55,954 bases of DNA, taken from NCBI GenBank assembly GCA_946061515.1, contig CAMGRL010000011.1, positions 1 to 55,954 on the forward strand. Reading direction: 5' to 3'. The notes under the pieces were generated by a model. That model saw only the letters and a list, made by a program, of their open reading frames with translations. It had not been told where the DNA came from and ran no database searches. The position numbers and the translations under genes are program-made. Below, piece by piece: positions 42,516 through 52,071 of the stretch (position 1 is the first letter of the stretch; every line of letters begins with the position of its first letter). The stretch is from an uncultured Clostridia bacterium. GTDB taxonomy: Bacteria > Bacillota > Clostridia > Oscillospirales > Oscillospiraceae.

Positions 42516-43478
42516 ATGAAAAAAAGCACGCGTATTATTGTCCTTACAGCCTGCGCGCTGGTTCTGGCCGGCCTTGTCCTCTGCGGCCTTGCCATAGCCA
42601 ACGGCGCGGATATCCGGCAGATGATCCGGAACGGGGACTTTTCCATAGACGCCGGAGATTTGAATTTTGGTTCTGGCCTCAGCGTTGCCGATGGTACGTT
42701 CGGCGGCAGCAGCGGCTATACCGTCTGCGCTGAGGGCGAGGCAAGCTTTTCCGCGGCGGCCGTTGAGCGGCTGGACATCGGCTGGATCGCGGGCAGCGTG
42801 GAGCTCTCCGCTTATGACGGGGATGAGATAAAGGTTTCGGAAAACGCCTCCCGTGCCCTTGATGAAAACGAAAAGCTGCGCTGGAAGCTGGATAAGGGCG
42901 TGCTCCGCCTGCGCTACTGCGCGCCGGGAACCTGCAATATGCAGTCAAAGTCCCTGACGGTGCTGATCCCGGAAAGCCTCTGTCTGGAAGGGCTGGAAGT
43001 GGACGTGACCTCCTCGGAGCTTACGCTGAACGCCCTGACGGTCAGCGGAGAAGTCAATTTCGACAGCGTGTCCGGCGGCGTACAGGCCCGTGGGCTGAAC
43101 TGTGAGCAGCTGTATATCAGCACCGTGTCCGGCGAGGCCGAAATTGAAGGCCGCATGGAAAAGCTCTGCTATTCCTCCACCAGCGGCGGTATGCGGGCGG
43201 ACGGGCTGCCGGAGGGCTGCGCGGTGGAGACGGACACCGTCTCCGGAAACATGGAGCTGCGCTTTACCGGCTGCCCCGGGGACATTGAGGCAGACAGTAC
43301 CTCGGGAAACGTCACGGTGTACCTCCCCGGAGATGTGGGCTTTGAACTGGATTATGACAGCGTTTCCGGCGGTCTGGACAGCGATTTTCCCGGCCTGAGA
43401 GGGGTCTACGGCGACCACGCCATGTTCAGCATCAACGTGGACACCACCAGCGGCGATCTGGATATACGAAAGAAATAA
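42516..43478 (+). CDS. DUF4097 beta-helix envelope protein (LiaG-like)
   Basis: The 320-residue protein has an N-terminal membrane helix (residues 7-29) and an extracellular region with repeated SG-containing strands (FDSVSGGV, ISTVSGEA, SSTSGGM, TDTVSGNM, DSTSGNV, YDSVSGGL, DTTSGDL), spaced about 20 residues apart, as expected of a right-handed beta-helix of the DUF4097/LiaG type. It completes the three-gene PadR operon (3 bp after the DUF1700 gene). A surface-stress or adhesin-like role is likely; no enzymatic motif is seen. Confidence 0.9.
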   Translation: MKKSTRIIVLTACALVLAGLVLCGLAIANGADIRQMIRNGDFSIDAGDLNFGSGLSVADGTFGGSSGYTVCAEGEASFSAAAVERLDIGWIAGSVELSAYDGDEIKVSENASRALDENEKLRWKLDKGVLRLRYCAPGTCNMQSKSLTVLIPESLCLEGLEVDVTSSELTLNALTVSGEVNFDSVSGGVQARGLNCEQLYISTVSGEAEIEGRMEKLCYSSTSGGMRADGLPEGCAVETDTVSGNMELRFTGCPGDIEADSTSGNVTVYLPGDVGFELDYDSVSGGLDSDFPGLRGVYGDHAMFSINVDTTSGDLDIRKK

Positions 43479-43492
43479 TACTATTTTCCCAC

Positions 43493-43533
43493 AAAAAGCA
43501 GAACTTCCGCACAGGCCGGAAGTTCTGCTTTTT
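43493..43533 (+). terminator. Terminator of the PadR operon
   Basis: A 17-bp stem (43493-43509 and 43517-43533) with A and T runs ends in at least seven T; it can also act from the other strand. Confidence 0.9.
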
Positions 43534-43536
43534 TTG

Positions 43537-43565
43537 TTGACCACTGGTGCTTTTAGTGATAAAAT
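43537..43565 (+). promoter_or_regulatory. Promoter of the methyltransferase-ECF-truA operon
   Basis: TTGACC (43537-43542), 17 bases and TAAAAT (43560-43565) lie about 45 bases before the methyltransferase start. Confidence 0.6.
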
Positions 43566-43611
43566 ATCATGTCTTAATATGTTAACATGGAGAAATTGTA
43601 GAGGTCAGCTT

Positions 43612-44472
43612 ATGTGGATTGCAGATAAATGGCAGGATTTTGAGCTTCTGGACTGTTCCGGGGGTGAAAAGCTGGAACGCTGGGGAAAATACTATCTGGT
43701 GCGCCCGGATCCCCAGGCGATATGGGACACGCCCAGGAAAAATCCCCACTGGAACGACAGGGACGCCCGATACCGCCGCAGCGAGAGCGGCGGAGGCAGC
43801 TGGGACAAGGGTCGGCTGCCCGCCAACTGGCAGATCCGCTACGGGGAGCTCACCTTTAACGTAAAGCCCATGAACTTCAAGCACACCGGGCTTTTCCCCG
43901 AGCAGGCCGCCAACTGGGACTGGGCCATGGGGAAGATCCGCGCCGCGGGCCGGCCCATCAATGTGCTGAACCTTTTTGCCTACACCGGCGCCGCCACCGT
44001 GGCCTGCGCCAAGGCCGGGGCCCAGGTCTGCCATGTGGACGCGGCCAAGGGCATGGTGGCCTGGGGCAAGGAAAACGCCGCCTCCTCCGGCCTCTCTGAC
44101 GCGCCCATCCGCTGGATCGTGGACGACTGCGCCAAATTTGTGGAGCGGGAGATCCGCCGGGGCCGCCGCTATGACGCCATCATCATGGACCCTCCCTCCT
44201 ACGGGCGGGGCCCGGGGGGCGAGGTGTGGAAGCTGGAGCAGAATCTCTGGCCCTTTGTGTCCCTCTGCGCCGGGGTGCTGTCGGACGATCCCCTTTTCGT
44301 GCTGATTAACTCCTACACCACCGGTCTTTCCGCCTCGGTGCTCAGCTATGTGACGGAGAGCATATTCACGAAAAAATTCGGCGGCCGCTCCGAGAGCCGG
44401 GAGCTGGGCCTGCCGGTGACAGACAGCGGGCTGGTTCTGCCCTGCGGAGCATCGTGCAGGTGGGAAAGCTGA
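43612..44472 (+). CDS. Class I SAM-dependent methyltransferase (rRNA cytosine-C5 type, COG1092-like)
   Basis: The 286-residue Rossmann methyltransferase has the SAM motif LNLFAYTGAATVACAKAGA, the acidic strand CHVDAAKG and the catalytic-side motif IMDPPSYGRG. The family methylates rRNA bases (RlmI/RlmK-like), but the usual N-terminal PUA domain is absent, so the target is uncertain. The ATG at 43612 is used because AGAGG lies 7-8 bases before it and the WIADKWQDFELL start is typical of the family. It precedes the ECF transporter genes by 16 bp and may be co-transcribed with them. Confidence 0.85.
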   Translation: MWIADKWQDFELLDCSGGEKLERWGKYYLVRPDPQAIWDTPRKNPHWNDRDARYRRSESGGGSWDKGRLPANWQIRYGELTFNVKPMNFKHTGLFPEQAANWDWAMGKIRAAGRPINVLNLFAYTGAATVACAKAGAQVCHVDAAKGMVAWGKENAASSGLSDAPIRWIVDDCAKFVEREIRRGRRYDAIIMDPPSYGRGPGGEVWKLEQNLWPFVSLCAGVLSDDPLFVLINSYTTGLSASVLSYVTESIFTKKFGGRSESRELGLPVTDSGLVLPCGASCRWES

Positions 44473-44488
44473 GAAAGGAAACACAAAA

Positions 44489-45325
44489 TTGAGTGCAGTA
44501 ATCCGCTTTGAAAACGTACATTTCACCTATCCCGGCGATGAGACGGAGAGTCTCTGCGGGATCGATTTGGAGATAGAAGAGGGCAGCTTTGTGGCGGTGC
44601 TGGGGCATAACGGCTCCGGCAAATCCACCCTGGCCAAGCACATGAACGCCATTTTGGTGCCCAGCGAGGGCAAGGTCACCGTAAACGGCATCGACACCGC
44701 CGACGAGGAGCGGCTTATCGACATCCGCCGCAGCGTGGGCATGGTGTTTCAGAACCCGGACAACCAGATCGTTGCCAATGTGGTGGAGGACGACGTGGCC
44801 TTCGCCCCGGAGAATCTGGGCGTCCCCCCTACGGAGATCCGGCAGCGGGTGGACGCGGCCTTGAAGCAGGTGGGCATGTACGAATATCGGGAGCACGCCC
44901 CTCACCTGCTCTCCGGCGGGCAGAAGCAGCGCGTGGCCATTGCCGGCGTCATCGCCATGGAGCCGAAGATCATCGTGCTGGACGAGCCCACCGCCATGCT
45001 GGACCCCATGGGGCGCAGGGAGGTCATCAGCACTATCTCCCGGCTGTGCCGGGAAAAGGGCATGACCGTGGTGCTCATCACCCACCATATGGACGAGTGC
45101 GTGGGGGCGGACCGGCTGGTGGTCATGTCCAACGGCCATATCGTCTCCGACGGCAGCCCCGCCCGGGTGTTCTCTCAGGTGGAACTGATGGAGAGCGAGG
45201 GTCTGACCGTTCCGGAGACCACAAGACTTCTGTTTGACCTGAACCGGGAGGGCTTCGATCTGCCCCTGGATATATTGGATACGGAGCTCTGCGCCGACGC
45301 AGTGGCCGCCGCCATCCGGGCATGA
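44489..45325 (+). CDS. ecfA1: ECF transporter ATPase A1 (CbiO-like)
   Basis: The 278-residue ABC ATPase has Walker A GHNGSGKST, Q-loop FQNPDNQI, the signature LLSGGQKQR, Walker B IIVLDEPT and a switch His (VLITHHMD), with the ECF-type C-terminal end. It forms the cytoplasmic heterodimer with A2 for vitamin import. The start is a TTG at 44489, about 8 bases after AAAGGA, a weak codon that may lower its level. No substrate-binding S component is encoded nearby, as in group II ECF systems where A1-A2-T serve many S subunits. Confidence 0.95.
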   Translation: MSAVIRFENVHFTYPGDETESLCGIDLEIEEGSFVAVLGHNGSGKSTLAKHMNAILVPSEGKVTVNGIDTADEERLIDIRRSVGMVFQNPDNQIVANVVEDDVAFAPENLGVPPTEIRQRVDAALKQVGMYEYREHAPHLLSGGQKQRVAIAGVIAMEPKIIVLDEPTAMLDPMGRREVISTISRLCREKGMTVVLITHHMDECVGADRLVVMSNGHIVSDGSPARVFSQVELMESEGLTVPETTRLLFDLNREGFDLPLDILDTELCADAVAAAIRA

Positions 45326-45360
45326 GCCGGAAATACGCTGATTTATCGGAGAGAAATAGC

Positions 45361-46221
45361 ATGTCAGAGATACGGGTGGAGGATCTGAGCCACGTTTACA
45401 GCGCAGGCACTCCTTTTGAAAAAGCCGCCATTGAGCATATCAACATCACCATTCCCCAGGGCCAGCTGGTGGGCCTGATCGGCCACACCGGTTCGGGCAA
45501 GTCCACCTTTATCCAGCACCTGAACGGGCTGCTGGCACCCTCTTCGGGCAAGATCTTTGTGGACGGGAAGGACATCAACACCGACAAGTATACCCGCCGG
45601 GACGTAAAGTGGCAGGTGGGTCTGGTGTTTCAGTACCCGGAGTACCAGCTCTTTGAGGAGACGGTATACAAGGACATCGCCTTTGGCCCCAAGAACATGA
45701 AGCTCAGCGAAGCGGAAGTGGACGAGCGGGTCCGGGAGGCCGCGGGCTTTGTGGGCGTGGACGAGGAGCTGTTTGAAAAGTCCCCGCTGGAGCTGTCCGG
45801 CGGACAGAAGCGCCGCATCGCCATCGCCGGCGTCATCGCCATGCGCCCCGGGGTGCTGATCCTGGACGAGCCCACCGCCGGCCTTGACCCCGCCGGCTGC
45901 CGGCAGATTCTGGACAATATCTGCGCCTACCGGGAAAAAACCGGATCCACAGTCATCATCGTCAGCCACAATATGGACGACGCGGCCCGCCTGGCCGACC
46001 GCATCGTGGTCTTTGACCACGGCAGCATCGTCATGGACGGCACGCCGGAGCAGGTGTTTTCAAAGCCTGAGGAGCTGAGCGCCATCGGGCTGAGCATCCC
46101 CCACGCCGCCGCCATCGCCGTAGCGCTGCGGAAACGGGGCGTCCAACTGGAGGGCTCCATCTACACCCACGAGCAGCTGAAAGCCGCCGTAATTCGGGCA
46201 AAGGAGGCGGGCAAATGCTGA
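45361..46221 (+). CDS. ecfA2: ECF transporter ATPase A2
   Basis: The 286-residue ATPase has Walker A GHTGSGKST, Q-loop FQYPEYQLFEETV, signature LSGGQKRR, Walker B LILDEPT and switch His in IVSHNMDD. An ATG at 45322 overlaps the A1 stop but has no ribosome site; the ATG at 45361 follows GGAGAG by 7 bases and fits the family start (SEIRVEDLSHVY), so I use it. It overlaps the EcfT start by 7 bases. Confidence 0.95.
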   Translation: MSEIRVEDLSHVYSAGTPFEKAAIEHINITIPQGQLVGLIGHTGSGKSTFIQHLNGLLAPSSGKIFVDGKDINTDKYTRRDVKWQVGLVFQYPEYQLFEETVYKDIAFGPKNMKLSEAEVDERVREAAGFVGVDEELFEKSPLELSGGQKRRIAIAGVIAMRPGVLILDEPTAGLDPAGCRQILDNICAYREKTGSTVIIVSHNMDDAARLADRIVVFDHGSIVMDGTPEQVFSKPEELSAIGLSIPHAAAIAVALRKRGVQLEGSIYTHEQLKAAVIRAKEAGKC

Positions 46222-47012
46222 AAGACATCACGCTGGGCCAATATTTCCCGGGAAACACCGTCATCCACCGGCTGGACCCCCGCACCAAGCTGATCGCGGT
46301 GCTGCTGTATATTGTCGCACTGTTCCAGGCCAAGGGCTGGGTGGGCTACGCCGCCGTGCTGCTGGCCTCTCTGGGCTGCATGGCCCTGTCCAAGCTGAAA
46401 CCCAAGGTGATTTTCAAGGGTTTAAAGCCCATGATCTTTATCATCGCCCTCACCGCCCTGCTGAACATTTTCTACACTGACGGCACCCCCATCATCCCCG
46501 GCTGGATCATCACCTGGGAGGGCATCGCCCGGGCGGTGCAGATGGTTCTGCGCATCGTTCTGCTGATCTGCGGCACCTTCCTGCTGACCTACACCACCAG
46601 CCCCATCGCCCTGACCGACGGGCTGGAGCTGCTGATGAGCCCCCTGAAAGTCATCAAGGTCCCGGTGCACGAGATGACCATCATGATGAGCATGGCCCTG
46701 CGCTTCATCCCTACGCTGATTGAGGAGACGGACAAAATCATGTCTGCCCAGAAGGCCAGAGGCGCGGATTTTGAGACCGGCAGTCTGGTCAGCCGGGCCA
46801 AGGCCCTGCTGCCCATTCTGGTGCCCCTTTTCGTCTCCGCTTTCCGCCGGGCCGACGAGCTGGCCATCGCCATGGAGAGCCGCTGCTACCACGGCGGCGA
46901 GGGCCGCACCCGCATGAAGCAGATGAAATTTGCGGGCATAGACTACGCGGCGCTGGCCGTCTCCGCCCTCTTCCTGGCGGGGATCATCGTACTGAGAAAA
47001 TTCGGATTATGA
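46215..47012 (+). CDS. ecfT: ECF transporter transmembrane protein T
   Basis: The 265-residue membrane protein has about six helices and the two coupling motifs that grip the ATPases: AQKARGADF and AMESRCYHGG (usually A-R-x/A-R-G type). It forms the scaffold that S components dock to. The gene overlaps both ecfA2 and truA by a few bases, so translation is coupled. The order ecfA1-ecfA2-ecfT-truA is the standard Firmicutes arrangement; rplM and rpsI, which often follow truA, are missing here. Confidence 0.95.
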   Translation: MLKDITLGQYFPGNTVIHRLDPRTKLIAVLLYIVALFQAKGWVGYAAVLLASLGCMALSKLKPKVIFKGLKPMIFIIALTALLNIFYTDGTPIIPGWIITWEGIARAVQMVLRIVLLICGTFLLTYTTSPIALTDGLELLMSPLKVIKVPVHEMTIMMSMALRFIPTLIEETDKIMSAQKARGADFETGSLVSRAKALLPILVPLFVSAFRRADELAIAMESRCYHGGEGRTRMKQMKFAGIDYAALAVSALFLAGIIVLRKFGL

Positions 47013-47773
47013 GAAATATCGCCCTGAGACTGAAATACGACGGCAGCCGCTACCACGGCTGGCAGGTGCAGAAAAACGACATCACCGTCTGTCAGACCAT
47101 GGAGGAAGCCCTGGAAAAGGTCTGCGGCCACCCGGTAAAGCTGGTGGGCTGCGGCCGTACCGACGCGGGGGTTCACGCCCTGCGCTATTGCGCCAACTTT
47201 AAAAGCGACTGCCGCATCCCCTTGGACCGGCTGCCCCTGGCCATCAACTCCCGGCTTCCGGGGGACATCGCCGTGGTGGCCGCGGCGGAGGCGCCCGAGG
47301 ATTTCAACGCCATCGGCTCCTGTATAAAAAAAGAATATATCTATAAAATACACAATAGTAATATCCGGGACCCTTTCCTGGAAAAGCGGGTCTGCTTTTA
47401 CCCACAGCATCTGGACATGGAGCTGATGCAGGCGGCGGCCAAAGCCTTTGAGGGCACCCACGATTTCAAGGCCGTCCGCAGCGAGGGTACCCAGACCAAG
47501 ACCACCGTGCGCACCGTGTACTGGTGCCGGGCGGAAAAAGAGGGGGACATCATCACCGTCTCCATCTGCGCCAACGGCTTTCTCTACAACATGTGCCGGG
47601 CCATGGTGGGCACCATGGTCTACGCCTCTTACGGCAAGCTCCTGCCGGAGGAGATCCCGCTGCTGCTGGAAAAAGGCGACCGGCGGCTTACCGGCCCCAC
47701 CATGCCGCCCCAGGGCCTGTACCTGAACCGGGTCTGGTATGAGGGCAGCGTGGGTGAGATGTTCCTAAATTAA
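47009..47773 (+). CDS. truA: tRNA pseudouridine synthase A
   Basis: The 254-residue enzyme has the catalytic Asp in GCGRTDAGVHAL, the N-terminal YDGSRYHGWQVQ strand and the C-terminal FLYNMCRAMVGTMV helix. TruA makes pseudouridine at positions 38-40 in the anticodon arm of tRNAs. It starts in a 4-base ATGA overlap with ecfT. The length agrees with family members (about 245-260). Confidence 0.96.
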   Translation: MRNIALRLKYDGSRYHGWQVQKNDITVCQTMEEALEKVCGHPVKLVGCGRTDAGVHALRYCANFKSDCRIPLDRLPLAINSRLPGDIAVVAAAEAPEDFNAIGSCIKKEYIYKIHNSNIRDPFLEKRVCFYPQHLDMELMQAAAKAFEGTHDFKAVRSEGTQTKTTVRTVYWCRAEKEGDIITVSICANGFLYNMCRAMVGTMVYASYGKLLPEEIPLLLEKGDRRLTGPTMPPQGLYLNRVWYEGSVGEMFLN

Positions 47774-47829
47774 TTAATTTAACTTCAGACTTTACCATTA
47801 ATTAAGATATATATTTGTTCACAAATTCG

Positions 47830-47838
47830 TGCTATAAT
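47830..47838 (+). promoter_or_regulatory. Extended -10 promoter of the CvpA-Clp operon
   Basis: TGC-TATAAT (TATAAT at 47833-47838) is an extended -10 motif without a good -35. A small CGCCGG/CCGGCG hairpin (47856-47871) lies in the leader. I find no CtsR-type repeat (GGTCAAANANGGTCAAA) or CIRCE element in front of the operon. Confidence 0.5.
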
Positions 47839-47896
47839 GACCCAAAAGATTGTTGCGCCGGGGTTCCGGCGAATACATACTAAGGAATGATCAGCT

Positions 47897-48613
47897 ATGA
47901 AATTGATTATTGATATCGTGCTTCTTGTCATCATCGCTCTTTGTACCTGGACCGGCTATAAGCGGGGTCTGGTAGGCGGCGTCGCGGGAATTTTGGCCAT
48001 CATCATCGCCCTGTTTGGCGGCAGTCTGCTGTCCTCGGCCTACGCCGGGGAGGTCATCCCGGCGCTGGAGCCTTTCGTCAGCGGCTATATCGACTCCCAG
48101 CAGACCCGGGAGGATGTGCTTGAGACCCTGGGCTATGGCGAAAGTGACCGGTCTCTGAACGACATTCTCACTGAGGACCCCTCCCTGCGCTACGACTATG
48201 CCTATGAGTGCATGGGCGTTGTAGGCTTTTCTGAGCGCCGGGCCGAGGAGCTGGCCGACAAGGCGGTGCAGGTGGCCGACGAAAACGGCGTTGACATGAC
48301 CGACGCGGTGGTGAGCGTCCTGTGCGACACCATCACCTATGTGGGCGGCCTGCTGCTGGCCTTTCTGCTGATTCTGATCTTCCTTGTGGCCGTGGCCAAC
48401 ATCGGCAACCTGTCCTTCCGATTGCCCAATATGGAAAATCTGGATGAGATCGGCGGCACGGTGCTGGGCTTCGTGCGCGGTTTTCTGTACTGTGTGCTTT
48501 TGAGCTGGCTGCTCAGCTTCCTGGGCCTGATCATCGGCAAGAACACCATCGAAAGCACCACACTGGCAAGATTTTTCCTGTCCTTTGATTTTATTACCAA
48601 GGGACTGATGTGA
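47897..48613 (+). CDS. CvpA-family membrane protein
   Basis: The 238-residue protein shows the CvpA layout: an N-terminal helix pair (IIDIVLLVIIALCTWTGYKRGLVGGV), a soluble middle section, then two more helices ending with FVRGFLYCVLL. CvpA-like proteins are linked to colicin production and to envelope homeostasis, with unclear biochemistry. It leads the ClpE-like gene by 23 bp. AAGGA lies about 10 bases before the ATG. Confidence 0.85.
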   Translation: MKLIIDIVLLVIIALCTWTGYKRGLVGGVAGILAIIIALFGGSLLSSAYAGEVIPALEPFVSGYIDSQQTREDVLETLGYGESDRSLNDILTEDPSLRYDYAYECMGVVGFSERRAEELADKAVQVADENGVDMTDAVVSVLCDTITYVGGLLLAFLLILIFLVAVANIGNLSFRLPNMENLDEIGGTVLGFVRGFLYCVLLSWLLSFLGLIIGKNTIESTTLARFFLSFDFITKGLM

Positions 48614-48636
48614 TACAGACACCTGAGGAGGGTTAA

Positions 48637-50979
48637 ATGCAGCCTACAATGTGTTCCCGCTGCGGAAAGAATGTAGCGGTAGTATTCATCACCAAGATTG
48701 AAGCGGGCCAGGCCAAGAACGAGGGTCTGTGCCTGAAGTGCGCCCGGGAGCTTCATATCAAGCCCGTGGACGACGTCATAGAGAAGATGGGCATCTCCGA
48801 CGAGGATCTGGAGGCCCTGTCCGGCGACATGATGAACGCCCTGAGCGGGGCGGAGGATCTGATGGCCGTGGACGGCGACGAGGACAGCGACGAGGACGAC
48901 GGCAAGACCGCCACCTTCCCCTTCCTGAACCGGCTCTTCGGCGGCCCCGCCGCGCCCAACAACAACCAAAACCAGAATAACGGCGGCAATGAGCGGCCCA
49001 GAAACGAGCAGAAGGAGCCCTCCAAGGGCGGCAAGCACAAGTTTCTGGACAATTACTGCATCGACCTGACCCAGCGGGCCCGGGAGGGCAAGCTGGACGC
49101 CATGATCGGCCGGGAGGAGGAGCTGGAGCGGGTGATCCAGATCCTGAACCGCCGCCAGAAGAATAACCCCTGCCTCATCGGCGAGCCCGGCGTGGGCAAA
49201 ACCGCCATCGCCGAGGGCCTGGCCCAGCGCATCGCCATGGGCAGCGTGCCCTACAAGCTCCAGGATAAGCAGGTCTTTCTGCTGGATCTGACCGCCCTTG
49301 TAGCCGGGACCCAGTTCCGCGGCCAGTTTGAAAGCCGCATGAAGGGTCTGATCGAGGAGATCCGCAAGCAGGGCAACATCATCCTTGTGATCGACGAGGT
49401 CCACAATATCGTTGGCGCGGGCGACGCCGAGGGCAGCATGAACGCCGCCAACATCCTGAAACCCGCCCTCTCCCGGGGCGAGATTCAGGTCATCGGCGCC
49501 ACCACCTTTACCGAGTACCGCAAGCACATCGAAAAGGACTCCGCCCTGGAGCGCCGTTTCCAGCCCGTGACGGTGACGGAGCCCTCCATTGAGGACAGCA
49601 TCAAGATCATCCGGGGCGTGTCCCACTATTATGAGGACTACCACGGCGTGGAGATCTCCGACGAGATGTGCCGCCAGGCCGTGCTGATGAGCGAGCGCTA
49701 CATTACCGACCGCTTCCTGCCCGACAAGGCCATTGACCTGATCGACGAGGCCTGCTCCGACGTGAATCTGAAGGACGAGGGCATCAACCGCCGTATGCTG
49801 GCCCAGCGGGATCTGGAAAACATCCGCTTTGAGCGGGAGGCCCTCATGTCCGCCGACGCGCCGGGGGGCCAGCCCCTCACCGACGAGATGCTGGACCAGC
49901 GCTACGCCCGCATTGCCCAGCTCCGCAGCAAGGAGATGCAGCTGGAGCAGGAGCTGGCAGAGCTGAAAAACGCCGGCCGGCCCAAGCTGACCGTGGACAA
50001 TATGGCCCGGATCATCGAGCTTTGGACCAAGATCCCCGCCTCCACCATCCGGGAGGATGAGTTCGAGCGGCTGGCAAAGCTGGATGCGCGGCTGAAGGAG
50101 CACATTGTGGGCCAGGATCAGGCCGTGGACGCGGTCTGCGCCGCCATCCGCCGCAGCCGTGTGGGCCTGCAGGTCAAGCGCAAGCCGGTAAGCTTCATCT
50201 TCGTGGGCGGCACCGGCGTGGGCAAGACGGAGCTGGTCAAGCGCCTGGCTGCCGACATGTTCGACAGCCCCGAGTCCCTGATCCGTCTGGATATGTCTGA
50301 ATTTATGGAGAAGTTCTCCGTCTCCCGCATCATCGGCTCTCCCCCGGGCTATGTGGGCTATGACGAGGCGGGCCAGCTCACCGAGAAGATCCGCCGCAAG
50401 CCCTACAGCGTGGTGCTCTTCGACGAGATCGAGAAGGCCCACCCGGACGTGATGAACATCCTGCTCCAGATTCTGGACGACGGGCGCATCACCGACGCCC
50501 AGGGCAGGACCGTCAACTTTGAAAACACCATCATTATCATGACCACCAACGCCGGCAGCAACAACAAGTCCGGCAGCGTGGGCTTCGGCGGCTCCCTCAG
50601 CGATATGAGCCGGGAGCGCACCATGAAGGCGCTGAACGAATTTCTCCGCCCTGAGTTTATCAACCGCGTGGATGAGGTCATCTGCTTCAACCAGCTGACG
50701 GAGGACAATTTCCGCGCCATCGCCGGGCTGATGCTGGGCGAGGTACGGGACGTTCTGGCCCAGCGGGGTATAGAACTGACCTGGCAGGGCAGCCTGATCG
50801 ACTATCTGGTGCAGAAGGCCTACTCCGTCACCTACGGGGCCAGAAATCTACGCAGGGTCATCCAGAAGGACATTGAGGACGTCCTGGCCGCCCGGATCAT
50901 CGAAAAGCGGGGCGAGAACGTCAGGCATATTGATCTGTCCGCAGCTGACGGACAGATTCAGATAGAAATGGAAGGCTGA
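48637..50979 (+). CDS. ClpE-like AAA+ unfoldase with McsA-type zinc finger
   Basis: The 780-residue ATPase lacks the double Clp-N domain of ClpC. It begins with a zinc finger (Cys6, 9, 32, 35) and a linker of Asp/Glu then Asn/Gln-rich sequence (about residues 75-130), then two AAA+ modules: D1 with Walker A GEPGVGKT (182-189) and IDEVH, a middle UVR-like coiled coil, and D2 with Walker A GGTGVGKT and [17 protein letters not shown] loop in D2 is in the place of the ClpP-docking (IG/VGF) loop, so it likely feeds ClpP. ClpE-type proteins handle damaged proteins in Firmicutes. GAGGAGG precedes the ATG. Confidence 0.93.
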   Translation: MQPTMCSRCGKNVAVVFITKIEAGQAKNEGLCLKCARELHIKPVDDVIEKMGISDEDLEALSGDMMNALSGAEDLMAVDGDEDSDEDDGKTATFPFLNRLFGGPAAPNNNQNQNNGGNERPRNEQKEPSKGGKHKFLDNYCIDLTQRAREGKLDAMIGREEELERVIQILNRRQKNNPCLIGEPGVGKTAIAEGLAQRIAMGSVPYKLQDKQVFLLDLTALVAGTQFRGQFESRMKGLIEEIRKQGNIILVIDEVHNIVGAGDAEGSMNAANILKPALSRGEIQVIGATTFTEYRKHIEKDSALERRFQPVTVTEPSIEDSIKIIRGVSHYYEDYHGVEISDEMCRQAVLMSERYITDRFLPDKAIDLIDEACSDVNLKDEGINRRMLAQRDLENIRFEREALMSADAPGGQPLTDEMLDQRYARIAQLRSKEMQLEQELAELKNAGRPKLTVDNMARIIELWTKIPASTIREDEFERLAKLDARLKEHIVGQDQAVDAVCAAIRRSRVGLQVKRKPVSFIFVGGTGVGKTELVKRLAADMFDSPESLIRLDMSEFMEKFSVSRIIGSPPGYVGYDEAGQLTEKIRRKPYSVVLFDEIEKAHPDVMNILLQILDDGRITDAQGRTVNFENTIIIMTTNAGSNNKSGSVGFGGSLSDMSRERTMKALNEFLRPEFINRVDEVICFNQLTEDNFRAIAGLMLGEVRDVLAQRGIELTWQGSLIDYLVQKAYSVTYGARNLRRVIQKDIEDVLAARIIEKRGENVRHIDLSAADGQIQIEMEG

Positions 50980-50982
50980 ACC

Positions 50983-51507
50983 ATGGCGGGAAGGATCCAG
51001 ATCATCCGGGGCGACATCACCAAACAAAGCGTGGACGCCATTGTCAACGCGGCCAACTGCTCTCTTCTGGGTGGCGGCGGCGTGGACGGCGCCATCCACC
51101 GGGCCGCAGGGCCGGAGCTTCTGGCCGAGTGCCGGGGCCTGAACGGCTGCGAGACCGGCAAGGCCAAGATCACAAAGGGCTATAAGCTGCCCGCAAAATA
51201 TGTTATCCACACCCCCGGCCCCGTCTGGCACGGCGGCAGCCGGGGCGAGGCGGAGCTTCTGCGCTCCTGCTACCGCTCCTGTCTGGAGCTGGCGGCGGAG
51301 TACGGCTGCAAAACCGTGGATTTTCCCTCCATCAGCACCGGCGTGTACCATTTTCCGCTGGAGAAGGCCTCGGTCATCGCCATCGACGCCATCGCCGCCT
51401 TTTTAGCGGAGCACAAAGAAATCCAGCGTGTGCGCATGGTCTGCTTTGATGAGCGCACCGCCGGTTTTTACGAGACGGCCCTTGCCGGATGCGGGGTGGA
51501 GACATGA
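50983..51507 (+). CDS. Macro-domain protein (O-acetyl-ADP-ribose deacetylase type)
   Basis: The 174-residue macro domain has [37 protein letters not shown] (split here: the GDIT Asp, NAAN and the GGGGVDGAI loop all bind ADP-ribose) and [10 protein letters not shown]. YmdB-like members deacetylate O-acetyl-ADP-ribose or remove ADP-ribose from proteins. It starts 3 bp after the Clp gene, and its stop overlaps the next start (ATGA). Confidence 0.93.
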   Translation: MAGRIQIIRGDITKQSVDAIVNAANCSLLGGGGVDGAIHRAAGPELLAECRGLNGCETGKAKITKGYKLPAKYVIHTPGPVWHGGSRGEAELLRSCYRSCLELAAEYGCKTVDFPSISTGVYHFPLEKASVIAIDAIAAFLAEHKEIQRVRMVCFDERTAGFYETALAGCGVET

Positions 51508-52067
51508 AGAAATTTGTGGTCAAGCTCCAGTACAATTCCCCGGTGGTGCTGACTTTTGCGCTGCTGTCCCTGGGGGCGCTGCTGCTGGGCTTTGCCACCG
51601 GCGGCTGGACCACCACGAAGTTTTTCAGCGTATACCGTTCGTCACTGGCGGACTTTTTTACCTACCCCCGCTTTTTCCTCCATGTGCTGGGACACAGCAG
51701 CTACGCCCACTACATCGGCAACATGATGATGATTCTGGTCATCGGCCCTCCCCTGGAGGAGAAGTACGGCAGCCGCAATCTTCTGTTTGCCATTCTCCTC
51801 ACCGCTCTGGTGTCCGGTCTGGTGCAGTGGCTGTTCTTCCCCGGCACGGCGCTGCTGGGGGCCTCGGGCATCGTGTTTATGATGATCGTCATGTCCTCTC
51901 TGGGCGGCATGAAAAACGGCTGCATCCCCATCACCCTGATATTGGTGCTGGTGCTGTACATCGGCGGCGAGATTGTGGACGGCGTGGTGCTGAGGGACAA
52001 CATCTCCCAGCTCACCCACATCATCGGCGGTATCTGCGGCGCCTTGCTTGGCATCAGTATGAGGTAG
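51504..52067 (+). CDS. Rhomboid-family intramembrane protease
   Basis: The 187-residue polytopic protein has the rhomboid active Ser in GASGIVFMM, an HxxxN-type [10 protein letters not shown] helix and the partner His in [14 protein letters not shown]. Six helices are expected. Rhomboids cut membrane proteins in the bilayer; no substrate is identifiable. The loops are short and no cytoplasmic domain is present. The start overlaps the stop of the macro-domain gene. Confidence 0.88.
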   Translation: MKKFVVKLQYNSPVVLTFALLSLGALLLGFATGGWTTTKFFSVYRSSLADFFTYPRFFLHVLGHSSYAHYIGNMMMILVIGPPLEEKYGSRNLLFAILLTALVSGLVQWLFFPGTALLGASGIVFMMIVMSSLGGMKNGCIPITLILVLVLYIGGEIVDGVVLRDNISQLTHIIGGICGALLGISMR

Positions 52068-52071
52068 CGGC

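Noticed and set aside
44489-47012. Cobalt- or nickel-specific (Cbi) transporter.
   Set aside because: The A1-A2-T set is followed by truA, the arrangement of the general vitamin ECF module, and there is no CbiM/CbiN-type component.
48337-50442. 701-codon minus-strand frame opposite the ClpE-like gene.
   Set aside because: The Clp motifs are unambiguous on the plus strand; the antisense frame is His/Leu/Gly rich with no family signal.
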